Positions 9,336 to 17,923 are shown, numbered from the stretch's first letter. The stretch: DNA of 64,000 bases from Collimonas arenae (GCF_001584165.1 NZ_CP013233.1:2984620-3048619), one strand, 5' to 3'. Numbers and translations are program-made. Notes: a model not told the origin generated them from the sequence alone.

Positions 9336-9539
9336 TCATGAACCAACCGCTGTGCCGACGCCCGTCAATTTCGTCCCAAGCGCGTGATATATCCCCTTCA
9401 AGCCGCTGGCATTATCGGAACCAGTAAGGAATCCGACTGCGACAAACAGCGCCACCACGATCAGCCCTCCGATGATGCCGTATTCGATTGCAGTAATGCC
9501 ATCTTCGTCCCGCAGAAATTGCATCAACTTGGCGTTCAT
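9336..9539 (-). CDS. Flp/Fap-type IVb pilin
   Basis: 67-residue prepilin. The short leader ends at the DEDGITAIEYG processing region (G then Glu at +5 and Tyr at +6, the class IVb signature), then a hydrophobic helix (GGLIVVALFVAVGFL) and a short hydrophilic tail. The start is set by GGGGAG upstream. Flp pilins normally form adherence pili assembled by Tad proteins. No tad genes or TadV prepilin peptidase lie in this window, so this is an orphan pilin copy here. Confidence 0.88.
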   Translation of the reverse strand: MNAKLMQFLRDEDGITAIEYGIIGGLIVVALFVAVGFLTGSDNASGLKGIYHALGTKLTGVGTAVGS

Positions 9540-9639
9540 TGTGATCTCCCCAAAAAAGAAATCGTCGAATTGAAGCAGTAGCCGTACCAGCATAGCCCCA
9601 CTGAAAAATTAGCTCAAGACAATTTTTTCAGGCGCACAA

Positions 9640-9969
9640 CTAGTCCACCACAAACAACTTTGCTCCGGTCGCCGTAAACGATCGATGCGGCTCGGCCCCG
9701 TCGGCAACCTGATAGCTCATGCCAGGTTTGAGCACGAACTTGCGGCCATCCTCCAGCTCCGTGTGCAGCTCGCCCTCCGTGCAAAACAGGATATGCCCTT
9801 TGCTGCACCAGTGATCCGCAAGATAACCGGGGGTGTACTCGACAACTCTTACCCGAATGGCGCCGAAATGCCGGGTCTGCCAGTAGGCAATGCCATTCTC
9901 CCCTTTGTGCTCGGTGCGTTCAACCGTTGCCCAATCCGTCGTGCCAAACGGTATATCCGCCATCTGCAT
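9640..9969 (-). CDS. DHCW-motif cupin-fold protein
   Basis: 109-residue single cupin. The visible core is EYTPGYLADHWCSKGHILFCTEGELHTELEDGRKFVLKPGMSYQVAD, with His residues placed as in the metal-binding cupin motifs. I match it to the small DHCW-motif cupin family, whose role is unknown. The start at 9969 is supported by AGAGGACAG. It lies 32 bases after the racemase gene on the same strand, so the two are probably cotranscribed. Confidence 0.8.
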   Translation of the reverse strand: MQMADIPFGTTDWATVERTEHKGENGIAYWQTRHFGAIRVRVVEYTPGYLADHWCSKGHILFCTEGELHTELEDGRKFVLKPGMSYQVADGAEPHRSFTATGAKLFVVD

Positions 9970-10001
9970 AGTCTGTCCTCTGTTGATTATGATTGGATGG
10001 A

Positions 10002-10691
10002 TCAAACTCCGGCTCGCTGCAAGGCAGCCCGGGCCAGCAAACGTGTGGAATCGAGCGTCTTCAGCGGCGAATTCGCTTCGTTGATGATCAACGGTATCTC
10101 GGTACAACCCAGCACCACGGCATCGCAGCCTGCATCCTTCAGTCGGCCGATTACCTGCTGGAAGTAAGCTACCGCTTCGGGCTTGAATTCACCGTAGACC
10201 AGCTCGTCCATGATGATGCGGTTGATCCCGTCCCGATCGGCGACCTCGGGCCGCACATACTCCAAACCGAGCGCTGCCAGTTTCTCCGGATACGTCTCGC
10301 TGTCGACCAGATAACGCGTCCCGGTCAAACCAAGACGCTTGTATCCTCGCTGTGCCGCATGCGCCGCGACAACTTCGGCAATGTGTAGCCAAGGCAACGG
10401 GGAGCGCGACGCAATGTAAGGCAGCGCCTGGTGAATGGTGTTATCCGGACAAATCAGAAAATCGGCGCCGATTTTCGCGAGCTTTTCAGCAGATGCGAGC
10501 ATTAGCTCGCTCACACCCTGCCAATCGTCACGGTAGATGCAATCCATGTAATCGGAAAGCGATGGCGTATGCATCGAAATTTCAGGATGCGCATGGGCGC
10601 CGAAACGTTGCGCGCCTTCGGCGCAGATGGTCCGATAGCACAATGCTGCGCCTTCGGCTGAACAAGCAACAATACCTATATGTAGAGGCAT
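10002..10691 (-). CDS. Aspartate/glutamate racemase family protein
   Basis: About 229 residues. Both catalytic cysteines of the family are visible: ICPDNT and VLGCTEIPL. The N-terminus MPLHIGIVACSAEGA is the usual start of the AspR/Asp-Glu racemase fold, so the start is set at 10691 and not at the upstream ATG. The enzyme probably interconverts L- and D-aspartate or a similar acid without cofactor. It is followed by the DHCW cupin gene on the same strand. Confidence 0.88.
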   Translation of the reverse strand: MPLHIGIVACSAEGAALCYRTICAEGAQRFGAHAHPEISMHTPSLSDYMDCIYRDDWQGVSELMLASAEKLAKIGADFLICPDNTIHQALPYIASRSPLPWLHIAEVVAAHAAQRGYKRLGLTGTRYLVDSETYPEKLAALGLEYVRPEVADRDGINRIIMDELVYGEFKPEAVAYFQQVIGRLKDAGCDAVVLGCTEIPLIINEANSPLKTLDSTRLLARAALQRAGV

Positions 10692-10781
10692 GATTTGAAT
10701 ATTGAAATAAATCTCATACTGATTGATATCAAACAGGCTGAACCAGCAGCAAACCAATCTTGCGATTCTTGAACAATGTCC

Positions 10782-10973
10782 CTAGATGGGATTCTGATCA
10801 ATCCAGTCGCCCGAAAAATCCAGAATGTAGCCAAGCGCCTCATCTTCGGAATCGAACTCGATGGTCGGCACGCCACGCGCGTAACGAATTTCACCAGTTC
10901 TATCTTTACCGGCATGAATCGTAAAACATGCGGCGTACTTGCCGTTGGCCTGTTTTTCCAACCGCGGAATCAC
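10782..10973 (-). CDS. Hypothetical small protein
   Basis: 63 residues from GTG 10973, with AAGGG just upstream and an in-frame stop immediately before it. The sequence (MIPRLEKQANGKYAACFTIH...YARGVPTIEFDSEDEALGYILDFSGDWI) looks like a genuine small soluble alpha/beta protein, but I do not recognise the family. It ends about 90 bases before the racemase gene on the same strand. Confidence 0.55.
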   Translation of the reverse strand: MIPRLEKQANGKYAACFTIHAGKDRTGEIRYARGVPTIEFDSEDEALGYILDFSGDWIDQNPI

Positions 10974-11173
10974 CGCTTGCCCTTATACGGATAACTCTTT
11001 TCCTCACCCACAGCACATCTCCTTCACGAGAGGAACAATCCTACCACCATGTGCGAAACCTGCACTGACTGTATCTTGTACGACTCTTGCACGTCCCTCA
11101 TCCGACGCAAAAACTGTTGTTCGGCAAACCCGGAGACTGATAGAGTGACACGTCAATCAGCAAGGGATACGCT

Positions 11174-12658
11174 ATGTTCGATATTTGGTCCACGCCGGCA
11201 AAACTGCTGGCGCCGCTCGCACTCGCTGCGTCCGGGTTCTGCCCATCCGTCCACGCGACCGACAGTTCGCCATGCCCTCCTGACTGGGAGCCACAAATCT
11301 GCGAACTCAAATCAGTGGTGGACGTGCTCAAGAAAGATCACATCACCGAAATTGATGTACCCGCCTTTCTCGACGAAACCATACGTCTTGGCGTCAAGAC
11401 GCTACCTTACGCCACTTTTCGCAACGCGAAAGAGCAGCAGGAGCGCGCCAAGGAAGACGAGCGCACGCGCAACGGCACCCCGGGGATCGGCATCATCTTT
11501 GAGAACCGGCCAGACGGCTTGCAAATCATTGACGTAGTGCCAGACGCGCCGGCGGCGCAAGCCGGAGTGCGCAGCGGCGACCTGGTGATCGCCATGGATG
11601 GCAACAACTTGGTCGGCGTAGACAATACAGAGGTTGCCAAGTACGCCAAAGGTGAAACCGGTGCGCCACTCAAGATCACGCTACTGCGCGGCAAACCGCA
11701 GCAACGGCTGGAGCTCACACTGGTGCGCGCCATCATCAAGCCGCGTCCGGCAACTGCCAGGCGGCTAGATGGCGACGTGCTGTACACCCGGCTCGCCAGC
11801 TTTCCCGAACCGGCCATCGGCGACTATATCGATGCAGTACAGGCAGAGCGCAAAAAGGGAGCATCCATCAAGGCGGTCATTCTCGATTTGCGTGTCAACG
11901 GCGGCGGAGCGCTGAACGCCGCGATCGGCATCACGGCGCTCTTCACAGGCCGCGACAAGACGGCCATGGTAACGCTGCAACGCGATGACAAGATGCAGCA
12001 TCGCATCACCACCAATTGGCCCGACTACGAACTACCGGTAATGCGCGGCCAGGATCCTCTCGCTCCACTGCAGGCGGACGACTGGTGGCGCAGGGTGCCG
12101 CTCGTCGTGCTGGTCGACGGTCAAAGCGCCTCGGCTGCCGAAGCCACCGCCGCCGCACTGAAAGACCTGGGCCGCGCCAAACTGCTTGGCACGCCTACTT
12201 ATGGCAAGGGCATGGCGCAAACCGGCATCGCTACGCGCGACGACACCTACCTGGTCTGGAGCAATGCACGTAACCTGCGTCCGAACGGCTGTCCGATGGA
12301 GGGTTACGGCGTAGTGCCTGACTGGATCGTGCCGCCGCGTAAAAACGCCGACATGGATGGCATTCTGCTCGGTTACCGCGAGGTGGATATTCCGCGCCCT
12401 GCCTATGCCAGCAAGATGTCGCCCGATCCCTTTGCCGATCTACGGAAAGAGCGCCAACGCCTGCGCGACCAGCGCACCCAAGCCAAACTGGATACGGCCA
12501 GGAGCGCGCCGCTACCGCAGAAAGAATTTGGCAGTGACAAGGATTGGCAGTTGAAGCAGGCGCTCAACGCACTGGCGGGAAAACCTGTGCAGCAAATGAC
12601 CGTGAGTCCAAAGCTCATGCCGACGCAACCTATGTGCGTAAAACTCGACCAATCGTAA
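11174..12658 (+). CDS. S41-family (C-terminal processing) serine peptidase
   Basis: 494 residues. A signal sequence (to about VHA) is followed by a PDZ domain (about 100-185, GIGIIFENRPDGLQIIDVVPDAPAAQAGVRSGDLVIAMDG) and an S41 peptidase core. The catalytic pair is probably Ser320 in GQSASAAE and Lys345 in YGKGMAQ, 25 residues apart, the same spacing as Ser430/Lys455 of E. coli Tsp. The last ~100 residues are charged and Gln/Arg-rich. AAGGGAT precedes the ATG. Expected in the periplasm, where it would degrade or trim proteins by their C-termini; substrate unknown. Confidence 0.92.
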   Translation: MFDIWSTPAKLLAPLALAASGFCPSVHATDSSPCPPDWEPQICELKSVVDVLKKDHITEIDVPAFLDETIRLGVKTLPYATFRNAKEQQERAKEDERTRNGTPGIGIIFENRPDGLQIIDVVPDAPAAQAGVRSGDLVIAMDGNNLVGVDNTEVAKYAKGETGAPLKITLLRGKPQQRLELTLVRAIIKPRPATARRLDGDVLYTRLASFPEPAIGDYIDAVQAERKKGASIKAVILDLRVNGGGALNAAIGITALFTGRDKTAMVTLQRDDKMQHRITTNWPDYELPVMRGQDPLAPLQADDWWRRVPLVVLVDGQSASAAEATAAALKDLGRAKLLGTPTYGKGMAQTGIATRDDTYLVWSNARNLRPNGCPMEGYGVVPDWIVPPRKNADMDGILLGYREVDIPRPAYASKMSPDPFADLRKERQRLRDQRTQAKLDTARSAPLPQKEFGSDKDWQLKQALNALAGKPVQQMTVSPKLMPTQPMCVKLDQS

Positions 12659-12935
12659 AAACATCGATGATCGATCGATGTGCGCGAAAAATTCCGTATC
12701 GACAAGCAGGTCACGTACGTATGAATGCAATAATTCCTACAAAACAAATACCAATGACCTGTGAATTTTCCTGCTGTTTAGCAGGCTTCAAACCGTGACC
12801 TGCTCGGCGCTTGTTACCATTAGCCTAGCGCTCGCTCTAAGCACTTCAGTATGCGATGCGCAGGCCACAGATACTGTCGCCCCGGCTCCCTGTGACGCCG
12901 TTGACCTTTCAATAGCTTGCCTCGTGTTTGATCTC

Positions 12936-12954
12936 GACGCCTCAGTGAGGCGTC
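12936..12954. repeat. 9-bp inverted repeat (hairpin)
   Basis: GACGCCTCA-G-TGAGGCGTC: perfect 9-bp arms with a single-base spacer. It has no T-run, so it is not a standard terminator. It could be an operator-like dyad or a hairpin at an old insertion boundary. Confidence 0.5.
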
Positions 12955-13019
12955 CATGACAATACTGCCCTGACAACCAGGTAGCGGGAAACACCTTCCC
13001 AGCACTAGTTAAATCCGTA

Positions 13020-13093
13020 TGTAGTAAGCTGGTAGAGCACAGCGCTGCCAATCCGCGGCTGAACGCGACTCCAGTTCAAATCGCTGGAATTGC
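13020..13093 (+). pseudogene. Degenerate tRNA-Gly(GCC)-like remnant
   Basis: AAGCTGGTAGAGCAC matches a tRNA D-arm, CTGCCAA matches a tRNA-Gly anticodon loop (GCC), and CCAGTTCAAATC resembles a T-arm. The anticodon stem does not pair (CAGCG against TCCGC), the D-stem 5' half is lost, the T-loop is nine bases and there is no acceptor stem or CCA. It is therefore a decayed copy or chance resemblance, not a working tRNA. Confidence 0.35.
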
Positions 13094-13137
13094 GCCAACA
13101 ATCGGCGGTCAAGGCTGGCGCAAACGTCCACACTGAC

Positions 13138-13827
13138 ATGGATTGCGGGATGAACAGCCTGAACATTCGAGCACTTCGATCAAGTCTTCTTGGCACTGTC
13201 GCCTTGGCGGCCCTTCTTTTCATTCCGGCCGGAACCGTCGACTACTGGCAAGGATGGTTGTTCACGCTCGTCTTTATCGGCTCCTCCGCCTCCATCACCG
13301 CCTACCTCGCCATCAAAGATCCCAAACTGCTCGAACGCCGCATGAACGCCGGACCGCGAGCAGAAAAGGAGCCGACTCAAAAGGTCGTTATTTTTATCGC
13401 GATAGCGGGCTTCATTGCCATGCTGGTTTTTCCTGCATTGGATCACCGCTTCGGCTGGTCTCCAGTACCAACCTATATATCCCTGGCAGGAGATGCACTC
13501 ATCATCGTCAGCTTTCTCGCATTCTTTGTCGTGCTCAAGACCAATACCTACGCCGCCTCCACGATTCAAATCGCCGAAGATCAACAGGTCATCTCGACCG
13601 GACCGTATGCGCTGGTAAGACATCCTATGTATGCCGGAGCGTTCCCACTCCTCGCAGGTATTCCGCTGGCGCTTGGCGCATGGTGGGGTTTATTCATGCT
13701 CGTGCCGGTCATGCCCGTGCTTGTATGGCGGCTTGTGGATGAAGAAAGGTTCTTGCGGAAGAACTTGCCCGGCTATGCGGAGTATTGCCAAAAGGTGCAC
13801 TACCGCCTGCTGCCTTTCATTTGGTAG
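13138..13827 (+). CDS. Isoprenylcysteine carboxyl methyltransferase (ICMT/PEMT)-like membrane protein
   Basis: About 229 residues with five or so membrane segments. The C-terminal half carries the family core: VISTGPYALVRHPMYAGAF, then VWRLVDEERFLRKNLPGYAEYCQKVHYRLLPFIW, the RHPMY...EE...Y pattern used by ICMT-like enzymes to bind SAM. Bacterial members methylate unknown lipids or small molecules. Possible starts are ATG 13138 and ATG 13150; 13090 is less likely because the added residues look non-coding. Confidence 0.82.
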   Translation: MDCGMNSLNIRALRSSLLGTVALAALLFIPAGTVDYWQGWLFTLVFIGSSASITAYLAIKDPKLLERRMNAGPRAEKEPTQKVVIFIAIAGFIAMLVFPALDHRFGWSPVPTYISLAGDALIIVSFLAFFVVLKTNTYAASTIQIAEDQQVISTGPYALVRHPMYAGAFPLLAGIPLALGAWWGLFMLVPVMPVLVWRLVDEERFLRKNLPGYAEYCQKVHYRLLPFIW

Positions 13828-13886
13828 GTCTTTTACAATCAGAAGGCGTAGCATGGGAGTTCCGACAGGACAAAAAGAGGCAGACA

Positions 13887-14017
13887 TGAAATCGTCACTT
13901 TGGAACGTGATAGCAATCGCCTTATTGCTTGCTGCGACTGCAAGTTCTTACGTTCAATATCAACATGGGGAGCTGCGCAACGATGCCCCATCTGCTCACT
14001 GGAGCAGGCCAGATTGA
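13887..14017 (+). CDS. Hypothetical short membrane/secreted peptide
   Basis: 43 residues: MKSSLWNVIAIALLLAATAS, then YVQYQHGELRNDAPSAHWSRPD. It has a clean ribosome site (AAAGAGGCAG) and a plausible signal or membrane segment, but is unusually short and may be truncated by a frameshift. It overlaps the possible lipoprotein frame on the other strand; both are unlikely to be real at full length. Confidence 0.4.
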
Positions 14018-14257
14018 CCAGATGCTTGCCTCGGCAATCAACACATTTTCCGATGTGACGCCCTCAAATTCGATGCCTGCCAAATGGTTTCCATCGCGCT
14101 CGATATCCGGCAAATCCTGCGACGGATCAAAAATGACACAGCGCCCCACCGTCGCAAACGAAGAACCACACTCCCAACCCGCAAATTCCTTGCTATCCGC
14201 ACAACCAAGCAACGATAATGCAGGGCAATATTGTCGATGTAGGGGACTTCTCTCCAC
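13922..14257 (-). CDS. Possible lipoprotein, probably truncated or frameshifted
   Basis: 111 residues in one frame. An LSLLGC lipobox-like sequence is followed by a globular-looking stretch (ADSKEFAGWECGSSFATVGRCVIFDPSQDLPDIERDGNHLAGIEFEGVTSENVLIAEASIW). The N-terminal part before the lipobox is too short and too polar for a normal signal, and hydrophobic codons occur in a neighbouring frame, so a frameshift near 14220-14240 is possible. The C-terminus runs antisense to the small ORF at 13887-14017. No family recognised. Confidence 0.33.
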   Translation of the reverse strand: MERSPLHRQYCPALSLLGCADSKEFAGWECGSSFATVGRCVIFDPSQDLPDIERDGNHLAGIEFEGVTSENVLIAEASIWSIWPAPVSRWGIVAQLPMLILNVRTCSRSKQ

Positions 14258-14467
14258 TTGAACATCATTTGATCATGCGGAGACTCATCATTCTCGGAGC
14301 TAACCAGCCCAGGTTCTAACTGCCGAACACGTCATAGCTTATTCACGATAGGCGTACGTACAATATCCGTGCCAAGTACCCAGAGCCACTAAAAAATATA
14401 CAAGATTGGACCGAACGCACACACCCGCTTTCACCGGTCTCAGGGGATGTACCGCTCGTCACGCGTT

Positions 14468-15988
14468 CTAAGCTTTGATGAAGTATCGCGACGCGGCCTG
14501 TGCAAGCTCCTCCTGGTCAGGCGCGACCTCACAGGCCCAAGCAACGATACCGTCTGGACGCACCAGCACTGCGCTCAAGCCGAGCTTGTCCCTGGCATCA
14601 CTGGCGACATACGACACCCCGCCACTCCAGCCGCTTGCCAGCGCTTGAAGTGGTCCGGCGGGATCAAAGCCCAGCAAAAGGCCTTTGCCATTTCTGAGGC
14701 GTTCGCCGAGCCTGGTCCCGTCGGCCAGTTCAAAGTCGGGAGCACTGCGACCGACCAGCGGATGACAGCCGCCCAGATCGTAGCGCAGGGACAGGCCCCA
14801 GACACGCTCGGCGAAGTATGTCGCACCGTCGCGTGTCTCGATGAGATCACGCATGATGGCTTCGAGTGCGCGTGAACTCCGGCTCGGCCGCATGACCGCA
14901 ACCTGGGCGCGAGACCAATCGAGTATCTGCGATCCCAGTGGATACCGTTCGGTGCAGTAACTGTCGAGCAAACCCTCAGGTGCATCGCCGCGGATAGTCG
15001 CCGCCAGCTTCCATCCTAGATTCATCGCATCACCCAACCCGAGATTGAGCCCCTGGCCGCCAAGCGGGGAATGGATGTGCGCAGCATCGCCGGCGAGTAG
15101 CACGCGTCCGTTGCGATAAGTCGTCGCCTGAAAGGCACGATCCGTCCAGGTAGTGGCAAGCTTGAGAGTGGTCACGGTCACATCGGCGCCGGAAATATGC
15201 CGTAATACCGACTGCACATGCTCCAGCGTAATCGGCCTTGTGCGGTGAAAAGCGCCGCCGTCAAAATCGACCATCGCGACAGTGCCAGGCTGTTGGTAGG
15301 TATACATGCCGGTAGGCGTGTAGTGCCGGCCTGGAACGAGTTTATCCGGATCGGCCATTTCGACTTCAACGGAATAACCGGTGAATTCGGGTTCAGTGCC
15401 GACAAACTCAACGCCACCAGCCTTGCGCACGATGCTGCGGCCGCCATCGCATCCGACCAGCCAGCGCCCATGAAAAGTTTCGCCACCAGCGCGTATGGTC
15501 ACGCCACTATCCGACTGGTCTAAGCCTTCTACGCTATAGCCGCGCATGATCTCAACCCCCATCGCGTGTGCGCGAACAGCCAGGACGGATTCGATGTGCT
15601 CCATGGTGGTCGCCATGCTGGCGCCGGCCGGACTTTGCAGGCGATATGGCCACTTCGCAGTGTCGATATTGTCTTCATAGAACTGGATGCCGGCAAAATG
15701 GCCACCCGGACGGCGCGGCTGTTGCATCCAATGTGCAGTCGAAGCACCACCATGGCCCAATGCATTTTTCATGCGTTGCGGTGCCGTGAGATCGTCCAGC
15801 AACCCGCGCCGGTATAAGGCTTCAACGGTGGGAACAGAAAGGCCGCGCATCCCGAACGGGACCTGCTTCAAGGGTGAATGTGGATCTTCGGCTTGCTCCA
15901 GCACCAACACCGAGATATCTGCGAGGCGTAACTCACAGGCGAGAAACAAACCAACCGGGCCGGCACCGGCAATGACAACATCATGCAT
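14468..15988 (-). CDS. FAD-dependent aromatic monooxygenase (PheA/TfdB type)
   Basis: 506 residues of the class A flavoprotein hydroxylase family, which uses NAD(P)H and O2 to hydroxylate aromatic substrates. All three signatures are present: GAGPVG near residue 8 (FAD ADP-binding), GCDGGRS near 180 (DG motif) and LLAGDAAHIHSPLGGQGLNL near 300 (GD motif). A thioredoxin-like C-terminal domain follows (PDFELADGTRLGERLRNGKGLLLGFD), as in phenol and rifampicin hydroxylases. AGGAG lies before the ATG. The gene lies downstream of an alpha/beta hydrolase on the same strand, so a joint catabolic or detoxification role is possible. Confidence 0.93.
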   Translation of the reverse strand: MHDVVIAGAGPVGLFLACELRLADISVLVLEQAEDPHSPLKQVPFGMRGLSVPTVEALYRRGLLDDLTAPQRMKNALGHGGASTAHWMQQPRRPGGHFAGIQFYEDNIDTAKWPYRLQSPAGASMATTMEHIESVLAVRAHAMGVEIMRGYSVEGLDQSDSGVTIRAGGETFHGRWLVGCDGGRSIVRKAGGVEFVGTEPEFTGYSVEVEMADPDKLVPGRHYTPTGMYTYQQPGTVAMVDFDGGAFHRTRPITLEHVQSVLRHISGADVTVTTLKLATTWTDRAFQATTYRNGRVLLAGDAAHIHSPLGGQGLNLGLGDAMNLGWKLAATIRGDAPEGLLDSYCTERYPLGSQILDWSRAQVAVMRPSRSSRALEAIMRDLIETRDGATYFAERVWGLSLRYDLGGCHPLVGRSAPDFELADGTRLGERLRNGKGLLLGFDPAGPLQALASGWSGGVSYVASDARDKLGLSAVLVRPDGIVAWACEVAPDQEELAQAASRYFIKA

Positions 15989-16298
15989 AAACTACTCCTA
16001 TGTGGTCGTTCGACCGGAGCGGTTCGTCGATTTTGAGAACCACACGGACGAACGATGGATGCTTGGACAGCATCCGACGTTCGTCGTGGGACTCATGCAC
16101 GAGGCAGGGACAGAGCTTCCATTTCTGGAAGGACTTGGGCTTACCAAACCAAGTCTGCCTTTTCCGACATACGTAATATAGCGTCAGGGCGATCAACCTG
16201 CAACTACAGATGTGATCGTCTCCTGAAGTCTGCAATTGGTTGAATTGATCCGATCATAATCGACTCAAATTCCCTCTCGGCGATCGACGCCCAATCTA
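15989..16298. other. Spacer with a long imperfect hairpin
   Basis: Non-coding spacer between the hydrolase stop and the monooxygenase start, both on the minus strand. It carries the hairpin at 16047-16085 and a smaller one (ACTTGG / CCAAGT) near 16134-16155. It probably holds the monooxygenase promoter. Confidence 0.45.
16047..16085. promoter_or_regulatory. Two-step inverted repeat upstream of the monooxygenase gene
   Basis: GACGAACG-AT-GGATGC, 7-base loop, GCATCC-GA-CGTTCGTC: an 8-bp and a 6-bp stem separated by one two-base mismatch. It lies 59 bases before the start codon and has no T-run. It could be a regulator binding site or an mRNA leader hairpin. Confidence 0.5.
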
Positions 16299-17120
16299 TC
16301 ACCGAGCGCCAGAACAACGATTAATGAACTCCACGATTAGTTTCGTAACTTCTGCCGGCTGTGCCAGGCTGGGCAAATGCGCGGCGCCGCTCAACGCATG
16401 GTACGACGCGTTCAACATGGCATCCACGGCATGACGGCATCGTTCTTGAATGTGAGGAAAATCACGGTCACCGCAAATCACCAGCGACGGTGCCGATATC
16501 TCTCCCAAACGATCGAAAGCGGCCCCGGAATCAAGATTCACCCCGACCGTCGGGGAGCGAAGCGCAATGGCATGCATGTCCAAGAACAGCTGGCGAACCG
16601 CTCCGGTCACGCGTCCCTCCGGTTCTAGCGGGCCATCCAACAAAAGACGCGCTTTCATCGCGCTCACTAGATCCAGATCGCCGACCACTTCAGCTTTCTT
16701 TAGTTGATCCATCAAATCATTGATTTCAGGCGGATAGACTGCCTCGGGTGCACCGGATATATTGGGCGCAATGACAATCAGGGCACGGACACGAGACGGA
16801 TATTGAAGGGCGAAGTCGAGCGCGATTTGCCCACCCAGCGAGCATCCGACAAGAACCGCAGGCCCGCCATCCGCCATCGCATCAATCACAGCCTTCAAGT
16901 CTGCGACAGCAGAAAAATGCTCCTCCTCGTATCGCGTCTCACCAAAACCTCGCCGATCATAGGCGATAGCTTTATGGTCAGTGGCGACACCATCCATTTG
17001 CCCACGCCACATACGGCTATCGCAAACGTTGGCATGCAAAAAGACGACAGGTTCGCCAATGCCGATGACTTCTATCGCAAGAGTAGCGCGGCCAGATACG
17101 ATTCGATGATTGGCGCTCAT
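16299..17120 (-). CDS. Alpha/beta-fold hydrolase
   Basis: 273 residues. Catalytic triad visible: nucleophile Ser in GCSLGG, Asp in ICGDRDFPH and His in SGAAHLPSL; the oxyanion region is VVFLHANVCDSRMW. It resembles 3-oxoadipate enol-lactonase and C-C bond hydrolases, but the substrate cannot be called. GAGGAT precedes the ATG. Its neighbour downstream is an aromatic-type FAD monooxygenase on the same strand. Confidence 0.9.
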   Translation of the reverse strand: MSANHRIVSGRATLAIEVIGIGEPVVFLHANVCDSRMWRGQMDGVATDHKAIAYDRRGFGETRYEEEHFSAVADLKAVIDAMADGGPAVLVGCSLGGQIALDFALQYPSRVRALIVIAPNISGAPEAVYPPEINDLMDQLKKAEVVGDLDLVSAMKARLLLDGPLEPEGRVTGAVRQLFLDMHAIALRSPTVGVNLDSGAAFDRLGEISAPSLVICGDRDFPHIQERCRHAVDAMLNASYHALSGAAHLPSLAQPAEVTKLIVEFINRCSGAR

Positions 17121-17286
17121 GGTTCATCCTCACTAGCGTTAGTCGCAAGGCAATTCTAATGTTGATATTATGCAATAATTAATAAAGTTTGCATGGCATG
17201 CACCAAGCCCCCCTCCTCACAGGTGATCCACTGCAGGCGAGTCCTCCCTAAACAATATCCGGATGAATTATCAATCAGAGAGAACA

Positions 17287-17571
17287 ATGAAAAAACTATT
17301 CGTCGCAGCACTCGCACTGTCGCTTGCCTTTCCTGCCCTCGCCCGCAGCAACAGTCACGCAACTAGTCACGGAGCAGACTCGCCGCTTACGTCGGTTGGC
17401 CCCAGTGGCACAGGGACCAATTCGAAAATCACTCACGTCAGGGGATATACAAAACGGGATGGGACGCACGTGAAGGCTTATGATCGGACAAGCAAAGATG
17501 GCACTACGGCCGACAACTGGTCAACTAAGGGAAATGTGAATCCTGAGACTGGCAAACCTGGTTCGAAATAG
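17287..17571 (+). CDS. Small secreted hypothetical protein
   Basis: 94 residues: a signal peptide (MKKLFVAALALSLAFPALA) and a hydrophilic mature part rich in Ser/Gly/Thr (SNSHATSHGADSPLTSVGPSGTGTNSK) with the motif HVRGYTKRDGTHVKAYDRT, seen in many short exported proteins of proteobacteria. Function unknown. The start at 17287 has AGAGAGA upstream. No further gene is convincing between its stop and the tRNA at 17847. Confidence 0.72.
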   Translation: MKKLFVAALALSLAFPALARSNSHATSHGADSPLTSVGPSGTGTNSKITHVRGYTKRDGTHVKAYDRTSKDGTTADNWSTKGNVNPETGKPGSK

Positions 17572-17846
17572 CCAGCACCTGGACGCATGAGAAATGAGTA
17601 AAAGCGGCCAGCGCTGCTTGAGTGACGAATGGAAAACGCCGCCATCACCTTGGCGATGCAGCAAGTTGAGAGACGCAATCGCAAAGAAACTATTGAAGTG
17701 GACTCTGATTCCGCGAACGCGGGAGGAAGAAAGCAAAAATGGAAGCCATACTGCGCTTCCATTCATGATTTGCTGCTAACGATTTTCATAAAATAAATTC
17801 GGGCTCAACCCCAATTTATCCCAGCATTCCACAAACCTGAGAATAC

Positions 17847-17923
17847 TGGTAGGCACGATTGGACTCGAACCAACGACCCCTACCATGTCAAGGTAGTGCT
17901 CTAACCAGCTGAGCTACGCGCCT
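17847..17923 (-). tRNA. tRNA-Val (anticodon GAC)
   Basis: Complete cloverleaf of 77 bases. Acceptor AGGCGCG pairs with CGTGCCT, D-arm GCTC/GAGC, anticodon stem CTACC/GGTAG with loop TTGACAT (GAC reads GUC/GUU valine codons), T-arm GTTGG-TTCGAGT-CCAAT, discriminator A and encoded CCA. It lies just downstream of dnaQ on the same strand. Confidence 0.97.

Larger units (their letters stand above)
12659..13137. other. 478-base spacer with an inverted repeat and a tRNA-like remnant
   Basis: No convincing gene. It contains a near-perfect hairpin at 12936-12954 and a decayed tRNA-like sequence at about 13020-13093. The region looks like a site of past insertion or recombination. Confidence 0.5.

Noticed and set aside
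11049..11537. Cys-rich start (CETCTDCILYDSC...) on the plus strand
   Set aside because: It runs out of frame through the S41 peptidase gene; the Cys pattern is short and has no ribosome site or known family.
17594..17779. 61-codon ORF between the secreted protein and tRNA-Val
   Set aside because: No signal, domain or ribosome site; reads as random sequence.
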